NCBI RefSeq assembly: GCF_030209745.1
Contig: NZ_JARVRJ010000001.1
Span: forward strand, 1-64,000
Direction of reading: 5' to 3'
Origin: Arthrobacter sp. fls2-241-R2A-200
GTDB taxonomy: Bacteria > Actinomycetota > Actinomycetes > Actinomycetales > Micrococcaceae
DNA: 64,000 bases
In this document: positions 26,240 through 34,936 of the stretch, in pieces
Layout of the letters: each line of letters begins with the position of its first letter
Position numbering within the stretch: position 1 is the first letter of the stretch
Notes under the pieces: model-generated
The model's database searches: none
What the model saw: only the letters and a program-made list of their open reading frames with translations
Told to the model about the DNA's origin: nothing
Translations under genes and position numbers: made by a program

Positions 26240-27094
26240 CTACGCCTCATTCGAACGGGCGGTGCCTGCGAACAACCTCAGGAGCCGCGATACTTCGGGC
26301 ACCAGTGCGTCACGGCCGGCGCCCAGGTACTTACGGGAGTCGACAACGGTTGGATGCGAGTCCAGATAGTCGCGGACTGCACGGGTGAAGAATCCATTCA
26401 GGTGTGTGGACACGTTAATCTTGCTCATGCCCGCGGTGATCGCCTCCGAGATTGTTTCGTCCGGCACCCCCGATGATCCGTGGAGGACGAGGGGAACGTT
26501 GAGACTGTCCCTCAAGCGGCGGATCAAGGTCAGGTCAAGGGCTGCGTTCCGTTCTGTCATTGCGTGGGAGGACCCCACTGCGACCGCCAAGGCATCGACT
26601 CCGGTTCTCCGGACGAAGTCGGCGGCTTCCTCCGGATCGGTTCGCACGCCGGGGGCGTGGGCACCTCCTTTGCCGCCGACTTTCCCGAGTTCCGCTTCGA
26701 CATAGACGCCCATCGAGTGGGCGTATTCCGTGACTTTTGCCGTCGTTTCGAGGTTTGCTTCGTAGGGAAGATGGGCGCCGTCGTACATGACTGAACCGAA
26801 GCCCAGGTCCACGGCCTGGATGGCGAGGCTCGCGTCTTCGGCGTGATCGAGGTGCAGGGCGATGGGGACATTGGCTTCCCGTGCGAGTGACATGCAGGCC
26901 AACGCAAGCGGCTCCAGGCCTCCGTGGTAGTTTGCGCAGTTCTGTGAGATTTGCAGAATGAGCGGCAACCCCGCAAGCTCGGCTCCTGTGATGAGTCCTT
27001 CGACGGTTTCAAGGTGAATAACGTTGAAGGCACCTTGTCCGGTCCGGGAGGCAACGGCGTCGGCCATGATGTCTGCCGTGGGAGTCAGTGGCAT
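26240..27094 (-). CDS. Class II ketose-bisphosphate aldolase (tagatose/fructose-bisphosphate type)
   Basis: A 284-aa zinc-dependent aldolase of the GatY/KbaY/FbaA family that splits ketose 1,6-bisphosphates into DHAP and glyceraldehyde 3-phosphate. Motifs include GAFNVIHLETVEGLI, the zinc and catalytic segment IALHLDHAED, GFGSVMYDGAHLPYEAN, VEAELGKVGGKG, LVLHGSSGVPDE and KINVSTHLN. The amino-sugar operon context favours tagatose 1,6-bisphosphate. The 5' end overlaps the kinase gene by 10 bases. It is the last gene of the operon and faces NDH-2. Confidence 0.88.
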   Translation of the reverse strand: MPLTPTADIMADAVASRTGQGAFNVIHLETVEGLITGAELAGLPLILQISQNCANYHGGLEPLALACMSLAREANVPIALHLDHAEDASLAIQAVDLGFGSVMYDGAHLPYEANLETTAKVTEYAHSMGVYVEAELGKVGGKGGAHAPGVRTDPEEAADFVRRTGVDALAVAVGSSHAMTERNAALDLTLIRRLRDSLNVPLVLHGSSGVPDETISEAITAGMSKINVSTHLNGFFTRAVRDYLDSHPTVVDSRKYLGAGRDALVPEVSRLLRLFAGTARSNEA

Positions 27095-28059
27095 GGGATG
27101 TCCTTTTGCAGGGTGACGAGTACTTCTTTTTGGAGGTCTGAATAGTTCGCTGCGATTTCGCCTGCACCGGTGGTGAGAACCGCGGCCGAGCCCCAGGCAG
27201 AGGCAGTGCGCAGGAGTGTCGGGAGGTCAGCGCCGTCGCTCAGGCACACGGCGGCAGCAGCCACTGCTGCATCACCTGCTCCAGTGGGGTTGCCCGTAAG
27301 GGTGCGGCCGGGCGAGGCGGCCCAGTGCGCCTCGGGCTGATCGCGGGTGAACGCGAGCATGCCTTTCTCTCCGGTACTGACGATTACCGTGCGGGCCCCG
27401 AGTTGAAGAAGCCGCCGGGCCGCCGTAGGCAGATGCTGCTCTCCGGTGGCTTCGATCAGCTCATGATGGTTGGGTTTGAGCAGGTCCGCGCCCGCCTTGG
27501 CGGCGTCGAGCAGTGGCGGCCCTGAGGTGTCGACAATGACCGGGACTTTGTGGTGATGTGCGAGGGCGATCATGTCTTGGTAGAAGCTACCGGGTGCGTT
27601 GGGCGGCAGGCTGCCCGAAGCGGCTAGGACGGAAGCTTCCTTCCTATCGAGAACAGCCTCCACAGCCGCCAGGATTTCGTCCCAGATTGTTGAGGGCAGC
27701 TCTTCGCCGCGTTCGTTGAAGATGCTGGTCTGGAGGTGTTCTTCATCGACGAAAGCGATACTCCTGCGGGTCTCCGTACTCGCTGGTATGAGGAGGTGTG
27801 GAAGCCCGGACTGTTCAAGTTCGGCGCGAAACAGGGCGCCGGTGGCACCGCCCACGGGAGCAATGGCCAGGACAGCTGAACCCGTCTGGTGAGCCACACG
27901 CGCGACGTTCAGCCCCTTGCCACCTGCCCGTTGGAGAGGTGCGTCGACCCGGTGGGTTTGTCCCAGGTGGATCGCGGGAAGGCCGTACGTGATGTCGAGA
28001 GCGGGGTTGGGAGTCACGGTCACGATTTTTCGGCCGTCGCGGGCGGTCGAAGAGATCAC
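27085..28059 (-). CDS. PfkB-type hexose-phosphate kinase (LacC/FruK family)
   Basis: A 324-aa ribokinase-fold kinase of the 1-phosphofructokinase/tagatose-6-phosphate kinase group. It has VTPNPALDITYGL and RAGGKGLNVARVAHQTG at the N terminus, VDTSGPPLLDAAKAG, LKPNHHEL, and the ATP/anion-hole motif TGNPTGAGDAAVAAAAV, with Asp as the base. In this operon it would phosphorylate tagatose 6-phosphate. GTG 28059 follows AAAGGA at 7 bases. Overlaps the aldolase. Confidence 0.87.
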   Translation of the reverse strand: MISSTARDGRKIVTVTPNPALDITYGLPAIHLGQTHRVDAPLQRAGGKGLNVARVAHQTGSAVLAIAPVGGATGALFRAELEQSGLPHLLIPASTETRRSIAFVDEEHLQTSIFNERGEELPSTIWDEILAAVEAVLDRKEASVLAASGSLPPNAPGSFYQDMIALAHHHKVPVIVDTSGPPLLDAAKAGADLLKPNHHELIEATGEQHLPTAARRLLQLGARTVIVSTGEKGMLAFTRDQPEAHWAASPGRTLTGNPTGAGDAAVAAAAVCLSDGADLPTLLRTASAWGSAAVLTTGAGEIAANYSDLQKEVLVTLQKDIPCH

Positions 28060-28140
28060 AAAGTATTCCTTTCGGTCAGGGAGGACGGGGCGGCCTTCGG
28101 CAGGGTTGCGTGCGTGGGGAAGGCCGAGGACCCTAACCGA

Positions 28141-29298
28141 CTAGTAAGTTTCGGTCCGCTCGAGCGGGTGAATTCGGACGCCTTGCACCACGCGGTTGAC
28201 GTCTCCGGACGGGAAAGGGTTGTCAGGGGTCAGGCCAAGCTGCAGGGAAGCAAGCAGCGCTAAGAGTTGAGCGAAAAGCACATATGCCGGTGCCAGAAGG
28301 GCGTCATCCAGAGCGGAAAGTTCCGGGAAAACCCATGACTGGCCGGAAATGTCAGCTTCGGGGTGGACCGAGACTGCAACGGTGTTTTCCGCGGCGATAC
28401 CTGACCGCAGCTCAGCAAGGATGTCCAGGTCGTAATTGCGGGTGTAGGCGTCCGATGATACGAAAACGATCACCAGTGTCTTGTCGGTCAGGACGGATTT
28501 GGGTCCATGACGGAAGCCGAGCGATGAGTCGTGGTACGCGATGACTTTGCCGGCGGTCAGTTCCAGGAGTTTGAGCGCGCATTCCTGCGCGAGGCCTGCA
28601 AGGGGGCCGCTGCCGAGGTAGACGACCCTGTCGTAACCCTTGAGGGCCAGCTTCTCCATCATCTCCTGCGGGCCCAGGATGCGTTCGGCGGCTCCGGCGA
28701 GTGCGTTCACGGCGGTGTTATCCGCACCACGGAGGATCAGGAGGCAGGCGAGCAGCATGGAGGTGAAGCTCGAAGTCATTGCGAACCCTTGGTCGTTCGC
28801 GCGTTCGGGCATCAGAATTGCGAATGATTTGTCACGGCCCTGGTGGATCTTGAAGAGATTTCCTTGCCTGTCGCAGGTGATGACCAGGTGGCTTACGTCG
28901 GTGAGAATTTCATCCGCGAGGATGGTCGCAGCGCTGCTCTCAGGGCTGTTGCCGGACCGGGCGAAGGAGATAAGGAGCGTCGGTACGTCCTCAGCGAAGC
29001 ACTCGTGCGGGTTGGAGACAATGTCTGTCGTGGCGACGGCATCCACGCGCCGCTGGAGTTGCCGTGCGAGTGAAGGGGCTGCGATCCGTCCCGCGAAGGC
29101 CGATGTACCCGCGCCTGCGAGGATGATGCGCAGGTTTGGCCTTTCAAGCAGTGGCGAAAGGAACGAATCGAGGTTCTCGCGTTGGTCTTCGATGAGCTTG
29201 GCGACACCACGCCAGACGTCCGGCTGCTGGGCGATTTCGCGTGCCGTTGCCTCTGATCCTGCCGTGTGATTCATGTGGGTGTTGGTCGTGCTGGACAA
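28141..29298 (-). CDS. agaS: SIS-domain sugar isomerase/deaminase, AgaS-like
   Basis: A 385-aa protein with two SIS sugar-phosphate-binding domains. The first has AGTSAFAGRI and SFARSGNSPESSA, the second YLGSGPLAGLAQECALKLLELTAGKV and FRHGPKSVL. This is the layout of AgaS, which converts galactosamine 6-phosphate to tagatose 6-phosphate with release of ammonia. The TTG start at 29298 has AGGAGA 6 bases upstream. It lies between the ROK kinase and the PfkB kinase, which fits the order of steps. A different amino-sugar specificity cannot be excluded. Confidence 0.82.
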   Translation of the reverse strand: MSSTTNTHMNHTAGSEATAREIAQQPDVWRGVAKLIEDQRENLDSFLSPLLERPNLRIILAGAGTSAFAGRIAAPSLARQLQRRVDAVATTDIVSNPHECFAEDVPTLLISFARSGNSPESSAATILADEILTDVSHLVITCDRQGNLFKIHQGRDKSFAILMPERANDQGFAMTSSFTSMLLACLLILRGADNTAVNALAGAAERILGPQEMMEKLALKGYDRVVYLGSGPLAGLAQECALKLLELTAGKVIAYHDSSLGFRHGPKSVLTDKTLVIVFVSSDAYTRNYDLDILAELRSGIAAENTVAVSVHPEADISGQSWVFPELSALDDALLAPAYVLFAQLLALLASLQLGLTPDNPFPSGDVNRVVQGVRIHPLERTETY

Positions 29299-29417
29299 GT
29301 CGTGTCTCCTTGAGTTGGGACGAAGTGTAGGTGCGCGGCCCGTGTAGGGGTGCCGCGGGGGTCATGGGCCGGCGAACCACGCCGTCCGGCAGGTTGGGGC
29401 GTGGGCGGCAGCGGATC

Positions 29418-30383
29418 TCATGAGAGGGCCTTCCGTGCCAGGATGCCGGCCCCGAGGCAGGCGGCGTTGTCGCCGAGGGAGGCGGTGACCAGCTTCGGTT
29501 GCTGTTGCCATACGAGGATGCGGCGGAGTTCCTTTGCAACGGGTTCGAGGAGGGTGTCCCCGGCGGAGCTGAGGCCGCCGCCGATGACGATCAGGCCAGG
29601 GGCGAGCAGGCTTACGTAAGCTGCGAGTGCGCGTGCGATGCTCTCGGTTGCTTCCGCCCAGACGCTCAGGCCTGCGGGGTCCCCGGCATGCATGCGTTCT
29701 ACTACCGGCTTCGCGCCCTGAACGTTCGCCCCCGTCAGCCGGTTGTAGCGCCGCGCGATGGAGGGGCCTGTCGAGACTGTTTCCAAGCAACCGATGGCGC
29801 CGCAGGCGCAGAGTTCACCGGAACCGACGTCCAGGTGGCCGATTTCGCCGGCGTACTTGTTGGCGATGGCGTGACCTTCGACGAACATGGCCCCGGAGAT
29901 CCCGGTTCCGATTGGCATAAAAAGCACGTCGTCATGTCCTCGGGCCGCGCCGAGTTCGCGCTCTGCCAGTCCGCCCGCTCTTACGTCGTGGCCGAATCCA
30001 ACAGGCAGCCCGGTGTGCTCATTGATGATCTTGACGAAAGGAACATCCCGCCAGCCAATATTTTCGGAGTACAGTGCGGTCCCGGTCCGGTCATCCACCA
30101 GGCCCGGGACAACCAGTCCGATGGCGCGGGCGCCGGGCGCGTGTCCCAGAAGTTCGTCAACGGCGCTGATGACGGCTTTGACCACGGCGTCCGGGCCTTC
30201 TTCCCTGGGTGTGGGCCACCGGTGATAGGAGATGGCTTCTGACCCGGAGAGGACGGCGCCTTTCATTGCCGTACCCCCGACGTCGAGGGCGACCGTCAAC
30301 TCCCCGGTAGTGAAGCCTGGCAGCGCCGTCCCCGGTCCTGTGGGCCGCTCAGAGGGGATGCGGTGCGGGTGCTCTCCGGTCAT
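29418..30383 (-). CDS. ROK-family sugar kinase
   Basis: A 321-aa ROK protein without an HTH, so a kinase rather than a repressor. The ATP motif is VALDVGGTAMKGAVLSG. The sugar site is GFGHDVRAGGLAE, and the catalytic/zinc motif ELCACGAIGCLETVSTG is in the standard CxCGxxGCxE form. GLIVIGGGLSSAGD lies near the C terminus. It probably phosphorylates the imported amino sugar. ATG 30383 overlaps the permease stop (ATGA), so the longer open frame upstream to 30659 is rejected. A 120-base gap follows before the SIS gene. Confidence 0.88.
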   Translation of the reverse strand: MTGEHPHRIPSERPTGPGTALPGFTTGELTVALDVGGTAMKGAVLSGSEAISYHRWPTPREEGPDAVVKAVISAVDELLGHAPGARAIGLVVPGLVDDRTGTALYSENIGWRDVPFVKIINEHTGLPVGFGHDVRAGGLAERELGAARGHDDVLFMPIGTGISGAMFVEGHAIANKYAGEIGHLDVGSGELCACGAIGCLETVSTGPSIARRYNRLTGANVQGAKPVVERMHAGDPAGLSVWAEATESIARALAAYVSLLAPGLIVIGGGLSSAGDTLLEPVAKELRRILVWQQQPKLVTASLGDNAACLGAGILARKALS

Positions 30384-31216
30384 TTGACGCTTCCCGCGAG
30401 CATGCCGCTGACGATGTAGCGGTTGAGGACAAGGGCGATGCCGGCAGGGACGGCGAGGGCAACGACGCCGGCGGCGTTCAGGAGCGTGTACGGCACAAGG
30501 TGCCGGCCCTGCAAGGACGCGATGACCACTGTGAGCGGCTGCGTGGACAGGTCGCTGGAGAGGACCAACGGGAAGAGGAACTGACCCCAGGCAAAGAGGA
30601 AAGTGATGATCGCCGTCGAGATGAGTCCGGGCCGTGCGAGCGGGAGGACTATGTGCCAAAGGACCTGCATCCGGCTGGCGCCATCGATGTTTCCGGCTTC
30701 TTCGAGGGCGATCGGCAGGCTAGCCATGTAGTTATGAAGGATCCACGTTGCGAGGGGAAGGAAACCCGAAACGTAGACAAGCACGATTCCCGTATAGGTG
30801 TTCACCAGGCCGAAGGCCGTGAGGATCTGGTACAGCGGAATGAGCGTGGTGTAGGCGGGAAAGGCCATCGTGGCCAGCACGGCGTAGAAGAGCACGCGCC
30901 GGCCCTTGAACTGTATGCGGGCAAATGCGTAGGCCGCCAACGTAGCCAGAATGAGTGTGATCACCGTGGCTGCGGCACATTCAATGAAGATATTGATCGA
31001 CGATTGCTGTACTGACTGCGCCAAGTCGCTTCCGCCGGACAAGAGGGAGCTGTAGTTGTCCAGGGAGGGGGTAGGCGGCAAATAGTTGGATGGCTTCGAT
31101 CCGGCTTGGGCATCGGTCTGGAGACTGATGTTCAGGGCCCAGTAAAGGGGAACCAATGACCAGAGCAGGATGAACGCAATGCCAAGTCGGCGCATGAGGG
31201 GTGTGCGTTGTTTCAT
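30380..31216 (-). CDS. Carbohydrate ABC transporter permease, MalG-like
   Basis: A 278-aa inner-membrane permease with about six membrane segments. The cytoplasmic EAA loop that docks the ATPase is EEAGNIDGASRMQVLWHIVLP. It pairs with the MalF-like subunit just upstream, whose stop overlaps this ATG by one base (TGATG). No ATPase gene is in the operon. Confidence 0.92.
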   Translation of the reverse strand: MKQRTPLMRRLGIAFILLWSLVPLYWALNISLQTDAQAGSKPSNYLPPTPSLDNYSSLLSGGSDLAQSVQQSSINIFIECAAATVITLILATLAAYAFARIQFKGRRVLFYAVLATMAFPAYTTLIPLYQILTAFGLVNTYTGIVLVYVSGFLPLATWILHNYMASLPIALEEAGNIDGASRMQVLWHIVLPLARPGLISTAIITFLFAWGQFLFPLVLSSDLSTQPLTVVIASLQGRHLVPYTLLNAAGVVALAVPAGIALVLNRYIVSGMLAGSVK

Positions 31217-32157
31217 CAGAATTCCACCGGTCGATAGACAAATTTCAAAACGAGTAGCGAGGACGCGAGGGTTGCCAGGGTGATGAGCAGGGAGAGGGCA
31301 TAGCCCTCACCGAAGTTCAGGTTTTGGAAACTGATGAAGTAGGTCTGCATGGTCACCGAGGCGCCCGTCGCGGCTGATCCGTTGAGGATGTAGGGCTGGT
31401 CGAAGACGTTCAGGGTTGCGATGATGCCCTGAACCATGGCGATGGTGATCCCTGGCCGCGCGAGCGGGAGGGTGATCCTGCTGAACGTGGTCCATGCCGA
31501 GCATCCGTCGAGTGTGGATGCCTCATAAAGGTCGGCCGGGATGTTCTGAAGCGCGGCCAAGACCAGCAACGTCGACAGTGGGGTAATCTGCCACACCTGC
31601 ACCAGTTCTATGCCAAGGATGGTGAGGAAATGGTTCTGGCCCAGGAACACCAAATAGTGATCGATGAGGTGGAATGAGCTCAAAATGCTGTTCAAGAGTC
31701 CGGTGTTGCTATCCCAGATGCTTCCCCAGACGATTCCTTCGACGACTCCAGGCAGCGCCCAGGGCAGAATGAGCACTGCGATCAGGACCGAGCGTCCTCT
31801 GAATTGTTTCTGCAGCGTTATGGCCATGGCAATGGCGAGCACAGTGGAGAGAAGCACGCCGATGATGACGTACAGGGCAGTGTTGCCCATGCTCGCAGTG
31901 ATGGCCGGGTCAGCGAAGAGCTGCCGGAAATTGTCCAGTCCATTGAACTCATCCGGTGGGTTCAACGGCTGAACGCGGAAGAACGCTTCGACGAGGGTGA
32001 ACCCGGCCGGTATCAGGGCCAGGCCGACGATGAAGAGTGTCAGCGGTGTCACCAACGCGTAGGGGAGCAAGTCCAGACGCCGCCCACGGCGTGCGGCGTC
32101 CGGAACTTGTCCACCCCGAGCTGGCGGCTTTTGCTTGAGGCGCAGGCTCGTGCTCAT
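31216..32157 (-). CDS. Carbohydrate ABC transporter permease, MalF-like
   Basis: A 313-aa permease with a basic cytoplasmic N terminus, about six membrane segments and the EAA loop YEASTLDGCSAWTTFSRITLP. It begins 6 bases after the binding-protein stop codon. Confidence 0.92.
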   Translation of the reverse strand: MSTSLRLKQKPPARGGQVPDAARRGRRLDLLPYALVTPLTLFIVGLALIPAGFTLVEAFFRVQPLNPPDEFNGLDNFRQLFADPAITASMGNTALYVIIGVLLSTVLAIAMAITLQKQFRGRSVLIAVLILPWALPGVVEGIVWGSIWDSNTGLLNSILSSFHLIDHYLVFLGQNHFLTILGIELVQVWQITPLSTLLVLAALQNIPADLYEASTLDGCSAWTTFSRITLPLARPGITIAMVQGIIATLNVFDQPYILNGSAATGASVTMQTYFISFQNLNFGEGYALSLLITLATLASSLLVLKFVYRPVEF

Positions 32158-32163
32158 CGTTTC

Positions 32164-33486
32164 CTACTGCCCGGCCAATTTGGTTGCTGAATCCGAGATG
32201 GCTTTGATCGCCGCGTCGACGGTCATGCTGCCAGCCGCTGCTGCGTGCAGATTGGTGTAGACGGAATTGGAGAACTGGGGGTACCAGACTGGTGCTCCCG
32301 CGGGAAAGACGGGCTTGCTGCTCTTGAGCATTGTGGTCAGTTCCTGCCCTCCAGCGAGCCCCTTGGCCGCTGTGAGCTTTTCGAGTCCTGTCAGCCTGGA
32401 AGGAAGGAAGTATCCGGGCATTACCTTGTCCGGCCCGTTGGCGCCGGCGAAGTCAGCTTGGTTCTCTGCGGAGGTGAACCATTCGATGAATTTCGCCGCT
32501 GCTTCGGGGTACTTGGCCGTCTTCAGGATCCCGATGCCATCCGGGTTGCTGACGTTCGCGGTTGCGCCGGTCATGCCCGGCGTCGGGATGTACTGCACTG
32601 CGCCGTTGACAGAGGATGAAGCGGGGACGTCGTACAAGCTGCCGACGTTGCCTGAGTAGTCCGCGAATGTGCTGGCGGTGACGCCCTTGGCCATCAGCGT
32701 CTGCTGGCTCTCGCTGTCGCTGACGTTGATGTTGCCCGCAGGGACCAGGCCATTCTTGATCGCGTCAACCATCCACTGCGCCGCCTTATATCCGGCTGAG
32801 TCCGGAGAGCTGAACTGCGGCTTTCCGCTTTCGTCCAGAATCTTGCCGCCAAATGCCTGGGTTGTCTCGTACCAGTAGGTGGACAAGCCTTCGGCAGCGG
32901 CGAACGGGATGTTGAGTGGGTTTTGAGCGACGCCCGCGGCTTTCACCTTCTGAAGGTCCTGGGTGTACTCATCAATGGTGGTGGGCATGGCGGAAATTCC
33001 GGCCTTTGCGAACATCGCTTTGTTGACCGTGGTCACCAGATAGGAGGCATCGAAGGGGACGCCGACAATGTGGCCGTTGGACGTGAAGGAACTCAGCTGC
33101 GGCATGTCTGCTGCGTAGGCCTTTTGGTCGATGTACTTTTCCATCGGCAAGAACCAGCCGAGCTTACTTTCCTGACCGACCCGCGACCAGTCGACGTCGG
33201 TCGCGTCAGCGAAGTAGGTGTTGGAGGTCGACGCAGCGGCGATCTTTGTCTGCAGGCTGTCCCAGTCGATCGTCGACCACTTGACCGTGATGCCGGTGCT
33301 CTTTGTGAACGCGTCCAGTGACTTCTGGGGAGGAGGGGCGCCGAACAAAGCCACGGTGATCGTGACGTCCTTCGTCTGTGAAGAGGAGGCTCCTGCGCCT
33401 CCTGTGCAAGCTGTCGCAAGGACGCTGAGCGCCGCTGCTCCCGCGACCAGAGCGGTGCCTCGCAGGCGGTTTCGCTTGGAAATCAT
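32164..33486 (-). CDS. Extracellular sugar-binding lipoprotein of an ABC importer
   Basis: A 440-aa family 1 solute-binding protein. The N terminus is a lipoprotein signal: KRNRLRG, a hydrophobic stretch, and a lipobox ending in LATACTGG, so the Cys is lipidated and the protein is held outside the membrane. The mature part has the typical SBP_bac_1 pattern (DVTITVALFG, FTKSTGITVKWSTIDW, VGVPFDASYLVTTVNKAMFAKAG, ANVSNPDGIGILKTAKYPEAAAKFIEWF). The ligand is inferred from the operon as an amino sugar or a derived oligosaccharide. ATG 33486 has AAAGG at a good distance; the frame extension to 33936 runs through the regulator's promoter and gene. Confidence 0.9.
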   Translation of the reverse strand: MISKRNRLRGTALVAGAAALSVLATACTGGAGASSSQTKDVTITVALFGAPPPQKSLDAFTKSTGITVKWSTIDWDSLQTKIAAASTSNTYFADATDVDWSRVGQESKLGWFLPMEKYIDQKAYAADMPQLSSFTSNGHIVGVPFDASYLVTTVNKAMFAKAGISAMPTTIDEYTQDLQKVKAAGVAQNPLNIPFAAAEGLSTYWYETTQAFGGKILDESGKPQFSSPDSAGYKAAQWMVDAIKNGLVPAGNINVSDSESQQTLMAKGVTASTFADYSGNVGSLYDVPASSSVNGAVQYIPTPGMTGATANVSNPDGIGILKTAKYPEAAAKFIEWFTSAENQADFAGANGPDKVMPGYFLPSRLTGLEKLTAAKGLAGGQELTTMLKSSKPVFPAGAPVWYPQFSNSVYTNLHAAAAGSMTVDAAIKAISDSATKLAGQ

Positions 33487-33575
33487 CGGTCGACCTTTCA
33501 TCAAACTGTGCATAACGATGCTAAAACTGCTCATTTCCGTAACTCTGAGCAAGTATTGCATGTGATGTGCATTAC

Positions 33576-33665
33576 GCGCAATAAATATGCACTGATAATT
33601 GATCGAATCGTTCGAACGCGCAGAGTTGGGGCGCAAAGTGCGCGTTTCTTGCAAATAAATGCGCA
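33576..33665. promoter_or_regulatory. Repeated motif in the divergent promoter region (probable DeoR/AgaR sites)
   Basis: Between the binding-protein gene and the divergent regulator are two copies of a related AT-centred motif: GCGCAATAAATATGCAC (33576-33592) and GCAAATAAATGCGCA (33651-33665). There is also a perfect GCGCA-AAG-TGCGC inverted repeat (33631-33643) and a GTTCGAAC palindrome (33610-33617). The spacing and repetition are as expected for several sites of a tetrameric DeoR-type repressor. Confidence 0.55.
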
Positions 33666-33684
33666 AAGGCGTTAATCTTGGAGG

Positions 33685-34443
33685 GTGGCCAGAAAACAGA
33701 GACTGAATCAGATCGTGGGAGCCGTGCTCGAAGCCGGCAACATCGATGTCCCGACGCTTGCTGAACTCTTCACCGTGTCGGAGGCGACCATTAGGCGCGA
33801 TCTGGAGCTGCTGGAAGAGCAGCGGCTCGTGACCCGCACACGAGGGGGTGCTTCTACCAACGCCGCTTTCAACGATCTGCCCTTGAACTATAAGACGGCC
33901 CAAGACCTCCCCGAGAAGCGTCGCATCGCAGAGCATGCCCTGACCTATCTGAACGGCTCACGGGTTGTTGGGATGACCGGCGGGACGACGGTGAGCGAAT
34001 TCGCCCGCATGCTCATGGGCAGGGAGCATCTCAGCATCGTCACGAACGCGCTCAACATCGCAACCAGCTTGCTGGCCAACCCCGGACTGAGGGTCTTCAT
34101 TGCCGGCGGCGAAGCCAGGGCCAGCAGCCAGGAAACAGTAGGTCCGATAGCCGAGCAGTTCCTGACGGACTACAACATCGACGTAGCGTTTCTAGGTGTC
34201 GACGGCGTTGACCCCGACGCCGGTTGCACGAACTATGACCCGATGGGCGCCCGTGTCAACCGTGCCCTGCAGCAGCGCTCACGCACGACAATAGTCCTCG
34301 CCGACGCAACAAAAATTTCCAGAATCGCGTTGGCACCCGTTTGCGCCATGGCCGAAGTCGATGTGCTCATCACGGACACCAGGGCGCCCGAAGCGGTGGT
34401 GCAGCAGATTCGCGACCAAGGCTGCGAAGTCATTTGCGTGTGA
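33685..34443 (+). CDS. DeoR-family sugar regulator, AgaR-like
   Basis: A 252-aa DeoR protein. It has the N-terminal helix-turn-helix with IDVPTLAELFTVSEATIRRDLELLEEQ, and the sugar-phosphate-binding DeoRC domain with MTGGTTVSEFARML, VTNALNIA, DVAFLGVDGVD and VLADATKIS. It is divergent from the transporter-kinase-isomerase-aldolase operon, its likely target, with a phosphorylated intermediate as the inducer. GTG 33685 has GGAGG directly before it with unusually short spacing, so the start is less sure than the gene. Confidence 0.88.
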   Translation: MARKQRLNQIVGAVLEAGNIDVPTLAELFTVSEATIRRDLELLEEQRLVTRTRGGASTNAAFNDLPLNYKTAQDLPEKRRIAEHALTYLNGSRVVGMTGGTTVSEFARMLMGREHLSIVTNALNIATSLLANPGLRVFIAGGEARASSQETVGPIAEQFLTDYNIDVAFLGVDGVDPDAGCTNYDPMGARVNRALQQRSRTTIVLADATKISRIALAPVCAMAEVDVLITDTRAPEAVVQQIRDQGCEVICV

Positions 34444-34475
34444 GTGCTAACCCGGGCGGAGTGTGTCGGTCGGGG

Positions 34476-34778
34476 TCAGCTGGGGCGCCCACGATCTACT
34501 GATATCCGGGCAACCCTCGCGCGGTGGGCCCTGTCCGCCCGCACCGCAGAGAACAACAGCAGAAGCCCGGCTACTGCCAGCAGAAATGCGTGCAGGGGGA
34601 TAGCCAGCAAGATCAGTACCAAAGCGCCAGCCGCCGCGAGCACGTCCCGGAGCCGGGGCTGGATAGGACCACGGACGGGGATGCCCGATTCCAGCTGCCG
34701 GGCAAGTCTGGGGTCTTGGATAAAGAGTTCCCGTTCGAGTTGGTGCAGAACCCTTTGCTCCCGTTCGGATAGCGGCAT
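34476..34778 (-). CDS. DUF3040 membrane protein
   Basis: A 100-aa protein with the family start MPLSEREQRVLHQLEREL and PRLARQL, then two closely spaced membrane segments (VLAAAGALVLILLAIPLHAFLLAVAGLLLL is split by a proline) and a basic tail. Such proteins are common in actinobacteria near cell-division or envelope genes. The function is unknown. It is convergent with the DeoR gene and 32 bases from its end. Confidence 0.8.
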   Translation of the reverse strand: MPLSEREQRVLHQLERELFIQDPRLARQLESGIPVRGPIQPRLRDVLAAAGALVLILLAIPLHAFLLAVAGLLLLFSAVRADRAHRARVARISVDRGRPS

Positions 34779-34936
34779 GGTGATCCCTCCTGAACGCTAT
34801 GGCAACCTGATGTGAATTGCCGGTCCAGCGGTTCCCCCTACGACCGGGATACCAGCAGTAGGATAAGCTAAGCATGCTGATTATTTAGTCCGCAAGGGGT
34901 TTTCGCGAAGCGGACGAATCCGTCCGCAGGCAGGGG

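Noticed and set aside
30384..30659. N-terminal extension of the ROK kinase
   Set aside because: Lies inside the permease gene in another frame, and is Arg/His/Pro-rich; ATG 30383 gives the normal start with ATGA coupling.
33487..33936. N-terminal extension of the sugar-binding lipoprotein
   Set aside because: Would place residues before the lipoprotein signal and overlaps the DeoR gene on the other strand.
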